Below are positions 51,716-58,968 of a DNA stretch of 64,000 bases, piece by piece. The position numbers were made by a program, and so were the translations under genes. Within the stretch, counting starts at the first letter, position 1. Each line of letters begins with the position of its first letter. The notes below the pieces were generated by a model that ran no database searches, was not told where the DNA came from, and worked only from the letters and a program-made list of their open reading frames with translations. The DNA is from Actinoallomurus sp040655075 (GTDB lineage: Bacteria; Actinomycetota; Actinomycetes; Streptosporangiales; Streptosporangiaceae): contig NZ_JBFAJC010000019.1 in assembly GCF_040655075.1 (NCBI RefSeq), forward strand, positions 62,001-126,000. Direction: 5' to 3'.

Positions 51716-52258
51716 GTGACCACTCCCACCCTGCCCCCGGACCCGCCGAGGTACGTCACCACCACTGGACCGGGCACTCCCCACGGCTCGCTGTGGGACA
51801 TCGCCGAGGACGTGTTCGAGGACGGCACCCGATGGCACGACATCTACGCCGCGAATCGGGACGTCATCGGCGACGACCCGAACCGGCTCCGGGTCGGCAT
51901 GCGACTCGTCCTGCCTCCCCTGGAGATCCGCCCCGCCTACATCCGGTCCGTCGCCAAGAGCCTGGACGATGAGGGCGTCGACATCCTCGCGAAGCTCGGC
52001 CAGGCCCGGAACAAGCTGGACGCCATCGGGAACTTCTGGGGCGGCGACGACCTGGGGACCAAGTTCTACAAGGGCGCGGACGGCCGGGCCGGGTACGAGG
52101 CCTCGGCCGACCACGCCCTCGACGGCGTCGCCGCGTTCGCCGACTTCTACCGGAACGTCGCGGGGCGGCTGCGCGACATGGCAGACCGCCACGACCAGAT
52201 CGAATGGGAGAACACCATCCAGGCCCTGGACGTGGCCCTGAAGGAGGCCGAGAGCTGA
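51716..52258 (+). CDS. LysM plus WXG100-like protein
   Basis: About 180 residues: an N-terminal LysM domain (~18-70: GSLWDIAEDVFEDGTRWHDI and LRVGMRLVLPP), followed by a helical segment with KLDAIGNFWGGDD and DFYRNVAGRLRDMADRHD, an ESX/WXG-like coiled hairpin. LysM binds peptidoglycan, so the product may be a wall-tethering partner of the preceding protein. GTG 51716 or TTG 51701 could start it. It is 19 bases from the previous stop: one operon with the two genes before it. Confidence 0.7.
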   Translation: MTTPTLPPDPPRYVTTTGPGTPHGSLWDIAEDVFEDGTRWHDIYAANRDVIGDDPNRLRVGMRLVLPPLEIRPAYIRSVAKSLDDEGVDILAKLGQARNKLDAIGNFWGGDDLGTKFYKGADGRAGYEASADHALDGVAAFADFYRNVAGRLRDMADRHDQIEWENTIQALDVALKEAES

Positions 52259-52292
52259 GGAATCCGGAGTTCGCCGAGGGCGCTCGGCGGTC

Positions 52293-53117
52293 TCAGCGGT
52301 CCTTCACGCCCAGGAACGTCCGCGCCTCATCGGCCGGCATCGGGTCACGCTGGGCGATCCGCGCCAAGGTGGCCGCACGCTCCACGAGCTGGGCGTTGGC
52401 CGTCACCGGCCGCCCCTTGGCGTAGCTCAGGGTGTCCTCCATGCCCACCCGCAGATGACCCCCGGCCGACAGAGCGGCGTACATCACCGGCAGGGTCGTC
52501 CGGCCGATGCCCGTCGCCGACCACGTGGCCCCGGCGGGCAACGCCTCCACCGCGGCGACCAGCGTCCGGGCGTCCCCCGGCATCCCGCCCGGCACGCCCA
52601 TGACCAGGTCGCAGTGCACCCGCCCGCCGAACGGCGGACCGTACGTGTCCAGCAGCCGGTGCAGGGACGCGACCTGGCCGAGGTCGAACAGCTCGAACTC
52701 CGGCACGACCTCCCGCTCCTGCGTCAGCCGATAGAGCTCGGCCATGAACGACCAGGGGTTCATGAAGACGTCGTCGCCGAAGTTGACGGTGCCGCAGGTG
52801 AGCGAGCAGGCGTCCGGCTCGGCGTCGAGGACCCGCAGCCGATGCTCGTACGGGTCGGTGACCGCGCCGCCCGTGGACAACTGCACGATGAGGTTCGTGC
52901 TCGCGCGCAGGGCCGCGACCGTGTCGCGCAGGCGCGCGAGGTCGAGCGTGGGCCGGGCCTCGTCGTCGCGGATATGGATGTGGATCACGGCGGCGCCGGC
53001 GGCCTCGCACTCCTTGGCCGTCTGGACGAGCTCGTCGAGCGTGACGGGGAGCGCCGGAGCCTTGGCCTTCTCGGCCTCCGCCCCGGTCGGCGCAACTGTT
53101 ATCAGCGTTCTGGCCAT
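52293..53117 (-). CDS. BKACE-family beta-keto acid cleavage enzyme
   Basis: A 274-residue TIM-barrel enzyme of PF05853 (3-keto-5-aminohexanoate cleavage family), which condenses a beta-keto acid with acetyl-CoA. Zinc-binding residues sit in GAAVIHIHIRDD (HxH) and the C-terminal Glu in HLRVGMEDTL; SLTCGTVNFGDDVF is also typical. The specific keto acid cannot be told. ATG 53117 or ATG 53126 may start it. Divergent from dtd. Confidence 0.9.
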   Translation of the reverse strand: MARTLITVAPTGAEAEKAKAPALPVTLDELVQTAKECEAAGAAVIHIHIRDDEARPTLDLARLRDTVAALRASTNLIVQLSTGGAVTDPYEHRLRVLDAEPDACSLTCGTVNFGDDVFMNPWSFMAELYRLTQEREVVPEFELFDLGQVASLHRLLDTYGPPFGGRVHCDLVMGVPGGMPGDARTLVAAVEALPAGATWSATGIGRTTLPVMYAALSAGGHLRVGMEDTLSYAKGRPVTANAQLVERAATLARIAQRDPMPADEARTFLGVKDR

Positions 53118-53217
53118 GGACAGCATGATTTCAAGTTGAGGACCGATTTGGCGAGAAGATCTTTCGCAAAGGAGTGCGTTCCTTCGGCGGATGCCGCGTG
53201 CGGCAGAATGCGGTGGC

Positions 53218-53661
53218 GTGCGAGCAGTCGTCCAGCGTGTGAGTCAGGCCGACGTGACCGTCGAGGGTCGCGTCGTAGGCGCGATCAAGGGACCGGGCCT
53301 GCTGGCCCTCGTCGGGGTGACGCACGACGATACCCCGGAGCAGGCGAAGAAGCTCGCGGCCAAGCTGTGGGGGCTGCGGGTGTTCGACGGCCCCTCGGAC
53401 GGGGCGCCCGAGACGTCCTGCTCCGACCTCGGCGCGCCGCTCCTCGTGATCAGCCAGTTCACCCTCTACGGCGACACGCGCAAGGGCCGCCGGCCGTCCT
53501 GGCTCGCGGCCGCGCCCGGCCCCGTCGCCGAGCCGCTCGTCGACGAGGTCGTCGCGGAGCTGCGCCGCCTCGGCGCCCACGTGGAGACCGGCATCTTCGG
53601 CGCCGACATGAAGGTCGCCCTCGTCAACGACGGGCCGATCACCTTGATCTTGGAGGTCTAA
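53218..53661 (+). CDS. dtd: D-aminoacyl-tRNA deacylase
   Basis: Removes D-amino acids (and Gly from tRNA-Ala) from mischarged tRNA. The 147-residue product opens VRAVVQRVSQADVTVEG and has LLVISQFTLYGDTRKGRRPS and the Gly-cisPro motif in NDGPITL. GTG 53218 gives the canonical start; a further ATG at 53191 is in frame but not family-like. The stop overlaps the convergent membrane gene by three bases. Confidence 0.95.
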   Translation: MRAVVQRVSQADVTVEGRVVGAIKGPGLLALVGVTHDDTPEQAKKLAAKLWGLRVFDGPSDGAPETSCSDLGAPLLVISQFTLYGDTRKGRRPSWLAAAPGPVAEPLVDEVVAELRRLGAHVETGIFGADMKVALVNDGPITLILEV

Positions 53662-54110
53662 GAACTCAGGCCGAGCACGGCGACGATGACGGTGACGACC
53701 GTGCCCGCGGCGGCGAGGGCCAGCACGTTGCGGTCGTTCTCCGCCAGGCGGGCGCGGACGCTCGGCGAGTAGACGACGACCCCGGTGTCGCGGTTCGGGT
53801 CCGGGACCGACTCCCGCCGGAACGGGTTCGGCAACCGGACGGCGCTCCACAGGGCGTCGTTCTTGACCTGCTGGTGTGCCGCGGAGCAGGCGAACAGCCG
53901 CCCCCGGATCGGCTCGTGGCAGGCGAACCCCTGCCGGGTCATCACCCGGCAGACCGTCGGCACCAGCGAGAACTCATACAGGCACCACCCCAGCAACGCG
54001 ATGAGCGCGAGCCGCCACGACGTCAGGAACACGGCGGCCAGGAGCAGCACGCCGAACCCGATCCACCAGACGTAGGCGGGTTCCCGCACCCGCCGCCGCC
54101 GTCGCCCCAT
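53658..54110 (-). CDS. Membrane protein with two N-terminal and one C-terminal helix
   Basis: A 150-residue protein beginning MGRRRRRVREPAYVWW, with hydrophobic segments ~14-30, 32-48 and 128-147 and a polar middle containing two cysteines (TVCRVMTRQGFACHEP). Unknown family. GAGGAAAG a few bases upstream decides for ATG 54110 over ATG 54158. Confidence 0.6.
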   Translation of the reverse strand: MGRRRRRVREPAYVWWIGFGVLLLAAVFLTSWRLALIALLGWCLYEFSLVPTVCRVMTRQGFACHEPIRGRLFACSAAHQQVKNDALWSAVRLPNPFRRESVPDPNRDTGVVVYSPSVRARLAENDRNVLALAAAGTVVTVIVAVLGLSS

Positions 54111-54199
54111 GTTCTCTTTCCTCGTCGAGTCCTCTTCCGACGGAGAAAACCTTCCCATGAGCGCCGCCCATCGCGATCCAGGTTCGGGTGATTATCGGC

Positions 54200-55162
54200 T
54201 TATCGGCGTCGAAGATCGATTTTGGCGTTGGCTCCCGTGTCCGGGTCGACGATGACCTCCTGCGCGGCCGCGACCCCGCCGGCCAGCAGCGGCGCGTCGA
54301 TCGGCACGTTGCGCTTGATCAGGCCGAGGCCGATCGGGCCCAGCTCGTAGTGGCGGGCCGCCGAGCCGACGAACCCGACCGTACGGCCGCCGGCCTCGAT
54401 CGGCTCCCCGTGCGCCGGCAGCCGGTCGACGCTCCCGTCGAGGTGCAGGAACACCAGCCGCCGGGGCGGGCGGCCGAGGTTGTGGACCCGCGCCACCGTC
54501 TCCTGGCCGCGGTAGCAGCCCTTGTTGAGGTGCACGGCGACGTCGATCCAGCCGGCCTCGTGCGGGATGGTCCGGTGGTCCGTGTCGAGCCCGAACCGGG
54601 GCCGGTGCGCGGCGATGCGCAGCGCCTCGTACGCCCACAATCCGGCCGGGCGCGCCTGCCAGTCGCGGTCGAGCTCCTTGCGGGGCACGATCAGGCCGTC
54701 AGTCGTCACCAGGGCGTCCGCGGGCGGCTCGGCGCCGGTGAGCGTGACGACGGCGTACGCGTCGGACTCGTCGGTGACCTCGACGCGCATCATGAACCGC
54801 ATCGAGTCGAGGAAGCGCGCGAGCTCCGGCGCCGTACCCGGCTCGACGTGCGCCCACACCGCCTCGCCGTCGTCGACCAGGACGAGGTGATGCTCGACGT
54901 GGCCGTGCGGGCTGAGCAGCAGCGCCTCGGTCGGCGTGTGCGGCGGCAGAGCTTCCAGGTGCTGGCTGGTGAGGCTGTGCAGGAACCGCAGGCGATCCGC
55001 GCCGGCGATCCGTACGACGCCGCGGTTGCTCCGGTCGACGATCGCCGCCCCGGACGCGAGGGCGCGTTGCTCGGCGAACGGCTCGCCGTAGTGCGCGGCG
55101 ACCCCTTCGTCCGGCGGATCGGCCGGTACGGCCCCGGGCGTGCTCAGCAGCGGGCTGTCCAT
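54200..55162 (-). CDS. ygfZ: Folate-binding protein YgfZ (Fe-S cluster assembly)
   Basis: A 320-residue member of the YgfZ/GcvT family that uses tetrahydrofolate to help build or repair some Fe-S enzymes. The signature KGCYRGQETVAR is present near residue 215, and VDRSNRGVVRIAGADRLRFL near the start is typical. It lies 10 bases downstream of nur on the same strand, an arrangement also seen in Streptomyces. Confidence 0.93.
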   Translation of the reverse strand: MDSPLLSTPGAVPADPPDEGVAAHYGEPFAEQRALASGAAIVDRSNRGVVRIAGADRLRFLHSLTSQHLEALPPHTPTEALLLSPHGHVEHHLVLVDDGEAVWAHVEPGTAPELARFLDSMRFMMRVEVTDESDAYAVVTLTGAEPPADALVTTDGLIVPRKELDRDWQARPAGLWAYEALRIAAHRPRFGLDTDHRTIPHEAGWIDVAVHLNKGCYRGQETVARVHNLGRPPRRLVFLHLDGSVDRLPAHGEPIEAGGRTVGFVGSAARHYELGPIGLGLIKRNVPIDAPLLAGGVAAAQEVIVDPDTGANAKIDLRRR

Positions 55163-55172
55163 GACCGCAAGC

Positions 55173-55589
55173 CTACGTCGTCCGGCAGTCGCGGCAGCGG
55201 CCGTAGACGGTGAGGTGCTGCACGTCCGTCTCGAAGCCGTACTCCTGCTCGAGGACGTCGACGAGGCCCTTGGCGACGGTCGGGGTCACGTCGTAGACCT
55301 CGCCACACCCCCGGCAGACCAGGTGGACGTGGTCGGCCTCGCTGGCGAGATGGTAGGTCGGCGGCTTGTGCCCCAGATGGGTGTGCTTGACCAGCCCGAG
55401 CTCTTCGAGAAGCTCCAGCGTCCGGTAGATCGTGGAGATGTTGACGCCGCGCGCGGTCCGCTGCACCTCGGTGCAGATCTCCTCCGGGGTCGCGTGACGC
55501 AGCGCGGTGACCGCCTCCAGCACGAGCTGGCGCTGCGGGGTCACCCGGTAGCCCCGCGCTCTCAGCTCCTCGTGCCATGGTTCCGCCAC
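55173..55589 (-). CDS. Fur-family metalloregulator, Nur-like
   Basis: A 138-residue Fur protein with the winged helix RGYRVTPQRQLVLEAV and NISTIYRTLELLEELGLV, structural zinc CxxC pairs (CRGCGEVY, CRDC) and a His set matching Streptomyces Nur: His after VTALR, HTHLGH, HVH and QHLTVYGRC. Nur senses nickel and represses nickel uptake and Fe-SOD. The match in these His positions favours Nur over Zur or FurA, but ligands must be tested. ATG 55589. Confidence 0.88.
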   Translation of the reverse strand: MAEPWHEELRARGYRVTPQRQLVLEAVTALRHATPEEICTEVQRTARGVNISTIYRTLELLEELGLVKHTHLGHKPPTYHLASEADHVHLVCRGCGEVYDVTPTVAKGLVDVLEQEYGFETDVQHLTVYGRCRDCRTT

Positions 55590-55656
55590 GAGGCCGAGTT
55601 TATGTCCCGTCGGGCGTCCTGCGGGGGTCTCGCGGAACGGACCGCCAAAAATCCCC

Positions 55657-55686
55657 TTGCCTCGTCCGTGGCTACTGATCTAACGT
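55657..55686 (+). promoter_or_regulatory. Candidate promoter of a leader transcript
   Basis: TTGCCT (55657-55662), 18-base spacer, TAACGT (55681-55686). Transcription would start around 55693, just ahead of a very strong ribosome site. Confidence 0.5.
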
Positions 55687-55700
55687 TCGGGCTAAGCGGG

Positions 55701-55759
55701 AAAGGAGGTGGTCCGAAAGTATGCATAGTACGAGGACTCGTGAGGTGGCTGTCCGTTAG
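55701..55759 (+). CDS. Twelve-codon leader ORF behind an almost perfect anti-16S Shine-Dalgarno
   Basis: GGGAAAGGAGGTGGTCC (55697-55713) is complementary to the 3' tail of 16S rRNA over nearly its whole length (one G for A). Twelve bases after the GGAGG, ATG 55721 opens MHSTRTREVAVR and a TAG at 55757. Three of the twelve codons are Arg, two Thr. The feature span includes the ribosome site; the ORF itself is 55721-55759. Two hairpins follow. I do not recognise this leader. Confidence 0.5.
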
Positions 55760-55770
55760 CCGCAGTCCCG

Positions 55771-55822
55771 CCTCAACCCCGCCCCGACGCGGGTGAGGTA
55801 GACCGGCCGAGGACGCGGCCGG
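55771..55822 (+). promoter_or_regulatory. Two successive hairpins after the leader ORF
   Basis: CCTCAACCCCGC (55771-55782) can pair with GCGGGTGAGG (55789-55798) with a bulge, and CCGGCCG (55803-55809) pairs perfectly with CGGCCGG (55816-55822). The arrangement resembles an attenuator, but there is no U-run. The next plus-strand gene begins at 55943. Confidence 0.45.
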
Positions 55823-55942
55823 CGAATACCAGGCAGACACCCGACCCCCGTGGCCGGTCGACCCAGTCCTGTCGACCCCTGCACCAGCAGGAGCAGCCCG
55901 GGGGTCGTTCCATTTCTCCCAACGACACGAAGACTGCGGGGC

Positions 55943-56491
55943 ATGGAGTACTTCTGCTACCACCGCGACCGGCCCGGCTCCGAAGCGCTGCGCGACGAGC
56001 TGATCGAAGAGCACTGGTCCTACATGGACCGGTACGAAAAAGAGTTGATCGCCCGCGGCCCGACCTTCCTCAGCGAGGATGACACGCCCACCGGCAGCGT
56101 GCACATCGTCGACCTGCCCGACGCCGCTGCCGCCCGCGCGTTCGCCTTCGACGAGCCGAACTACCAGGCCGGCGTGTACCGGGACGTGCTGCTGCGCCGG
56201 TGGCGCAACCTGCTGGGCCGCACGATGTGGGAGTTCCCCGGTGGCCGGACCGGCGGCAACCGGTTCCTGGTGCTCGGCCTCGGCCCGGATAAGGACGCCG
56301 ACCTCGCCGTTCCGTCCGACCAGGACGAGCTGATCGCCTACGGGCCGCTGCTGTCCGACGACGGCACCACCTGGCTGGGTACGGCGGCGCTGGTCAGGGC
56401 ACCGGATCCGGACACGGCACGCGCCGTCCTGGCCTCGGACCGGTACGCCGACATCGAGGTCCACGAGTGGGAGTTCGGCGGACGCCGGTAA
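55943..56491 (+). CDS. YciI-like double-domain protein
   Basis: A 182-residue protein made of two YciI-type ferredoxin-like halves (~1-95 and ~105-180): the first has YCYHR-type FCYHRDRPG, EEHWSYMDRYEKELIARGP and GSVHIVDLPDAAAARAFAFD. YciI proteins are often dioxygenase- or hydrolase-like, but most have no assigned role. ATG 55943. It is the first gene after the leader described upstream. Confidence 0.78.
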   Translation: MEYFCYHRDRPGSEALRDELIEEHWSYMDRYEKELIARGPTFLSEDDTPTGSVHIVDLPDAAAARAFAFDEPNYQAGVYRDVLLRRWRNLLGRTMWEFPGGRTGGNRFLVLGLGPDKDADLAVPSDQDELIAYGPLLSDDGTTWLGTAALVRAPDPDTARAVLASDRYADIEVHEWEFGGRR

Positions 56492-56521
56492 CCCCGCCGG
56501 CGTCCGCGACCGCCGAACCGC

Positions 56522-57007
56522 TCAGGACACGCGTTTCAGCTGGGCCGACAGGTGGGACTGCAGGGTCTGCCCCTCCGCCGCCATGTCGTACGCGTAACCC
56601 AGGTCCTCGCCGATCAGCCCGTACAGCCGCTTGCCGGCGGTGTACTCCTTCGCGGTCTCGGTGCGCGCCACGACGTCCGTGATCAGCTCGACCCGGTTGA
56701 ACCCCGCCTGACCCACGTAGATCTCGGTGATTCCCGTCGGGTGTGCGAGCACCAGCTCGACCTTTCCACCGGGGTGCGCGCGCCAGTAACCGCTCTCCCG
56801 CGCGAGGGGAGCCGCGAGGTTGCCTTCATCGTCCAACCGCCAAGTACGGCTCGTGTAGATCAAGTACGGCTTGCCGATGTGGCTGAAGGAGAGCTCTTGT
56901 CCGAAGCGGAAGCTCTCGACGGTCGGGTAGCCGCCGACCCCGGCCCCCTCCCAGTCTCCGAGAAGGAACGCCAACGGCTCGAGGTTGGGATGCAGCTCAG
57001 GTTCCAT
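56522..57007 (-). CDS. Nitrobindin-like heme-binding beta-barrel protein
   Basis: About 161 residues of THAP4_heme-binding (FABP-like) fold: the N-terminal LLGDWEGAGVGGYP is the GxWxGxGxGxYP motif of nitrobindins; the heme-ligand His is expected near the C-terminus (LQSHLSAQLKRV). Nitrobindins isomerise peroxynitrite and bind NO. ATG 57007; an upstream GTG at 57046 is less typical. Confidence 0.85.
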   Translation of the reverse strand: MEPELHPNLEPLAFLLGDWEGAGVGGYPTVESFRFGQELSFSHIGKPYLIYTSRTWRLDDEGNLAAPLARESGYWRAHPGGKVELVLAHPTGITEIYVGQAGFNRVELITDVVARTETAKEYTAGKRLYGLIGEDLGYAYDMAAEGQTLQSHLSAQLKRVS

Positions 57008-57093
57008 GTTCGGCCAGCGTAGTAGGCCCGGCCCGGGCGACGACACCTCGTCGGCCGCAGGGCAATGCCCGAATCGCCCCTGGAGGTACGCGC

Positions 57094-57819
57094 GTGGTAA
57101 TTCCCTTGATCGTTGTTCTGTTCGGCCTACTGATCGCCGGATGGGCGTACCTCCAGCAGCGCAAACGCGACGCGATGCACGCGACGCCGACCCGCAGCTG
57201 CGCCGAGATCGCCGAGTACGACCGGCCCGTTACGTGCGAGGTCAAGGGGACGGCCGCGCCCGGACCCGCCGGGCCGGTACAGGCGCCGTTCTCCGGGCAG
57301 CCGTGCGTATGGCATCGGACGAAGGTGACGGTCCGCTATGAGCACCACGAGTACAGGGACGGCGAGCGCCGGACGACGACGCGCGAGCGGACCGTGCACG
57401 ACGAGACCCACGGCGGCCCCTTCGGCGTCCGGGACGCCACCGGAGAGATCGTCATCGTGCACGACGGCGAGCCGGTGGACGGCGCCGCACAGTCCCTGTC
57501 GCACTACGAGCCGGCGGGGCGCGACGTCAACCTGTTCGGGCTGCGCCTGCGGGTCAACTTCAGCAACGTGAAAGGCCACCGCTACGAGGAGTGGATCATC
57601 CCCCGCGATCAGTCGATGTACGTTCTCGGGGCGGCGAGGGCCGAGGACGGCCGGCTCGTCATGCGCCGGCCCGGCGCGGGGCCGTTCCTCATCTCGACGC
57701 GGTCGGAGGAACAACTGTCGTCGTCCCTGCGGCTCAAGTTCATCTTCGGCTATGTCGCGGGCGGTGCGGTCATCGCCGGCGGCCTGGCCTGGCTCGCGAT
57801 CAAGCTGATCAACGGATGA
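57094..57819 (+). CDS. GIDE-domain membrane protein 1
   Basis: A 241-residue protein with an N-terminal helix (1-20), a GIDE/MULAN-like outer domain (~45-195) containing GTAAPGPAGPVQAPFSG, PCVWHRTKVTVRYEHHEY and VHDGEPVDGA, and a C-terminal helix (~212-238). Eukaryotic relatives are mitochondrial E3 ligases with a RING domain, absent here. Function in bacteria unknown. GTG 57094. A paralogue follows, then DsrE, all on the same strand. Confidence 0.8.
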   Translation: MVIPLIVVLFGLLIAGWAYLQQRKRDAMHATPTRSCAEIAEYDRPVTCEVKGTAAPGPAGPVQAPFSGQPCVWHRTKVTVRYEHHEYRDGERRTTTRERTVHDETHGGPFGVRDATGEIVIVHDGEPVDGAAQSLSHYEPAGRDVNLFGLRLRVNFSNVKGHRYEEWIIPRDQSMYVLGAARAEDGRLVMRRPGAGPFLISTRSEEQLSSSLRLKFIFGYVAGGAVIAGGLAWLAIKLING

Positions 57820-57934
57820 GTCGTGCGCTCCGCGCCCAGAGCGTTGATCGGGCGGTAGCCTGATCCGATTCGCGATCAGGGTGAACCATTCGGTCCCGCA
57901 TCGCGTCTGATCTTCCTATTCTCAAGGAGGACCG

Positions 57935-58585
57935 TTGTACGCGCTGATGTCACTGATCACGGCGGGCGTCGAGGCGGGCGCCGACGCGATGGCCAAAACG
58001 ATCGGCAAGGCGCGCAGACGGCGGGCGATGGACAAGGCCGAGCCCCTCGTCGACAACGCCCCCGGGGGGCCGCGCGAGGTCGCCGGGCGCGCGGTCACCG
58101 GTCCGGGCGGCACGGTGACGGCACCGCTGTCCGGGCTGCCCTGCGTCTGGTACGCCGTGACCGTGCTCGAGCGGTACTGGGCGTGGCGGCCGGGCCCGCT
58201 CGGCCCGACCAGGGTCGTCCGCCACATCAAGGTCGCCGAGCAGCTCAGCGGGCCGCTGTACGTGAGCGGCGACACGGCCGCCGTACGCGTCGACGCGCAC
58301 GGTGCCGAGCTGGAGCTGGGCGAGCCGGCGTTCGCGGAGTTCGAGGACACGCCGCACGGCCCGCTGATCGCGCGCCTGGCGGCGCTGCTGGGCGCCCCTC
58401 CCCGCCCGCGGCACCGGGAGCGGACGATCGGCCTCGTCGTCGAGGAGCGTGTGATCACCGACGGGGAGCCGCTGCGCGTCGTCGGCCCGGCCCGTACCGA
58501 ACTGGGGGACCTTGTCCTTGCCAAGAGCGGGCTGCGGCCACTGATCATCTCAAGGACCGTGCCGGTTTCCAGCCCGGAGGACTAG
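57935..58585 (+). CDS. GIDE-domain-like protein 2
   Basis: A 216-residue paralogue-like protein: VAGRAVTGPGGTVTAPLSGLPCVWYAVTV matches the same core segment as the previous gene, and LVVEERVITDGEPLRVVG corresponds to the last strands. The N-terminus is only weakly hydrophobic, and no C-terminal helix is seen, so it may be peripheral. AAGGAGG at 57924-57930 lies four bases before TTG 57935. Confidence 0.72.
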   Translation: MYALMSLITAGVEAGADAMAKTIGKARRRRAMDKAEPLVDNAPGGPREVAGRAVTGPGGTVTAPLSGLPCVWYAVTVLERYWAWRPGPLGPTRVVRHIKVAEQLSGPLYVSGDTAAVRVDAHGAELELGEPAFAEFEDTPHGPLIARLAALLGAPPRPRHRERTIGLVVEERVITDGEPLRVVGPARTELGDLVLAKSGLRPLIISRTVPVSSPED

Positions 58586-58595
58586 TGTGCCGGAT

Positions 58596-58958
58596 ATGGC
58601 ACGATCACTCGTCATCAAGGTGACGGCGGGCGCCGAGGCACCCGAGCGCTGCAACCAGGCGTTCACGGTCGCCGCGGCCGCCGTGGCCAGCGGCGTCAGC
58701 GTATCCCTGTGGCTGACCGGCGAATCCTCCTGGTTCGCGCTGCCCGGCCGGGCCAAGGAGTTCGAGCTGCCGCACGCGACCCCGCTGGAGGACCTGCTCG
58801 GCATCGTGCTGTCGGCCGGCCGGATCACGGTCTGCACGCAGTGCGCGGCGCGCCGGGACATCACCGACGATGAGGTGCTGCCCGGCATCCGCATCGCGGG
58901 CGCCCCCACCTTCGTCGAAGAGGTCACCACCGAAGGCGTCCAGGCCCTCGTCTACTGA
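58596..58958 (+). CDS. DsrE-family protein
   Basis: A 120-residue DsrE/F-like protein: SLVIKVTAGAEAPERCNQAF, VSLWLTGES and ITVCTQCAARRDIT with two cysteines (CTQC) near residue 82, the usual sulfur-carrying position. The C-terminal half (RIAGAPTFVEEVTTEGVQALVY) is typical. ATG 58596 or GTG 58587. Eleven bases after the second GIDE-like gene, so likely co-transcribed. Confidence 0.86.
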   Translation: MARSLVIKVTAGAEAPERCNQAFTVAAAAVASGVSVSLWLTGESSWFALPGRAKEFELPHATPLEDLLGIVLSAGRITVCTQCAARRDITDDEVLPGIRIAGAPTFVEEVTTEGVQALVY

Positions 58959-58968
58959 GCCGCAGCCG

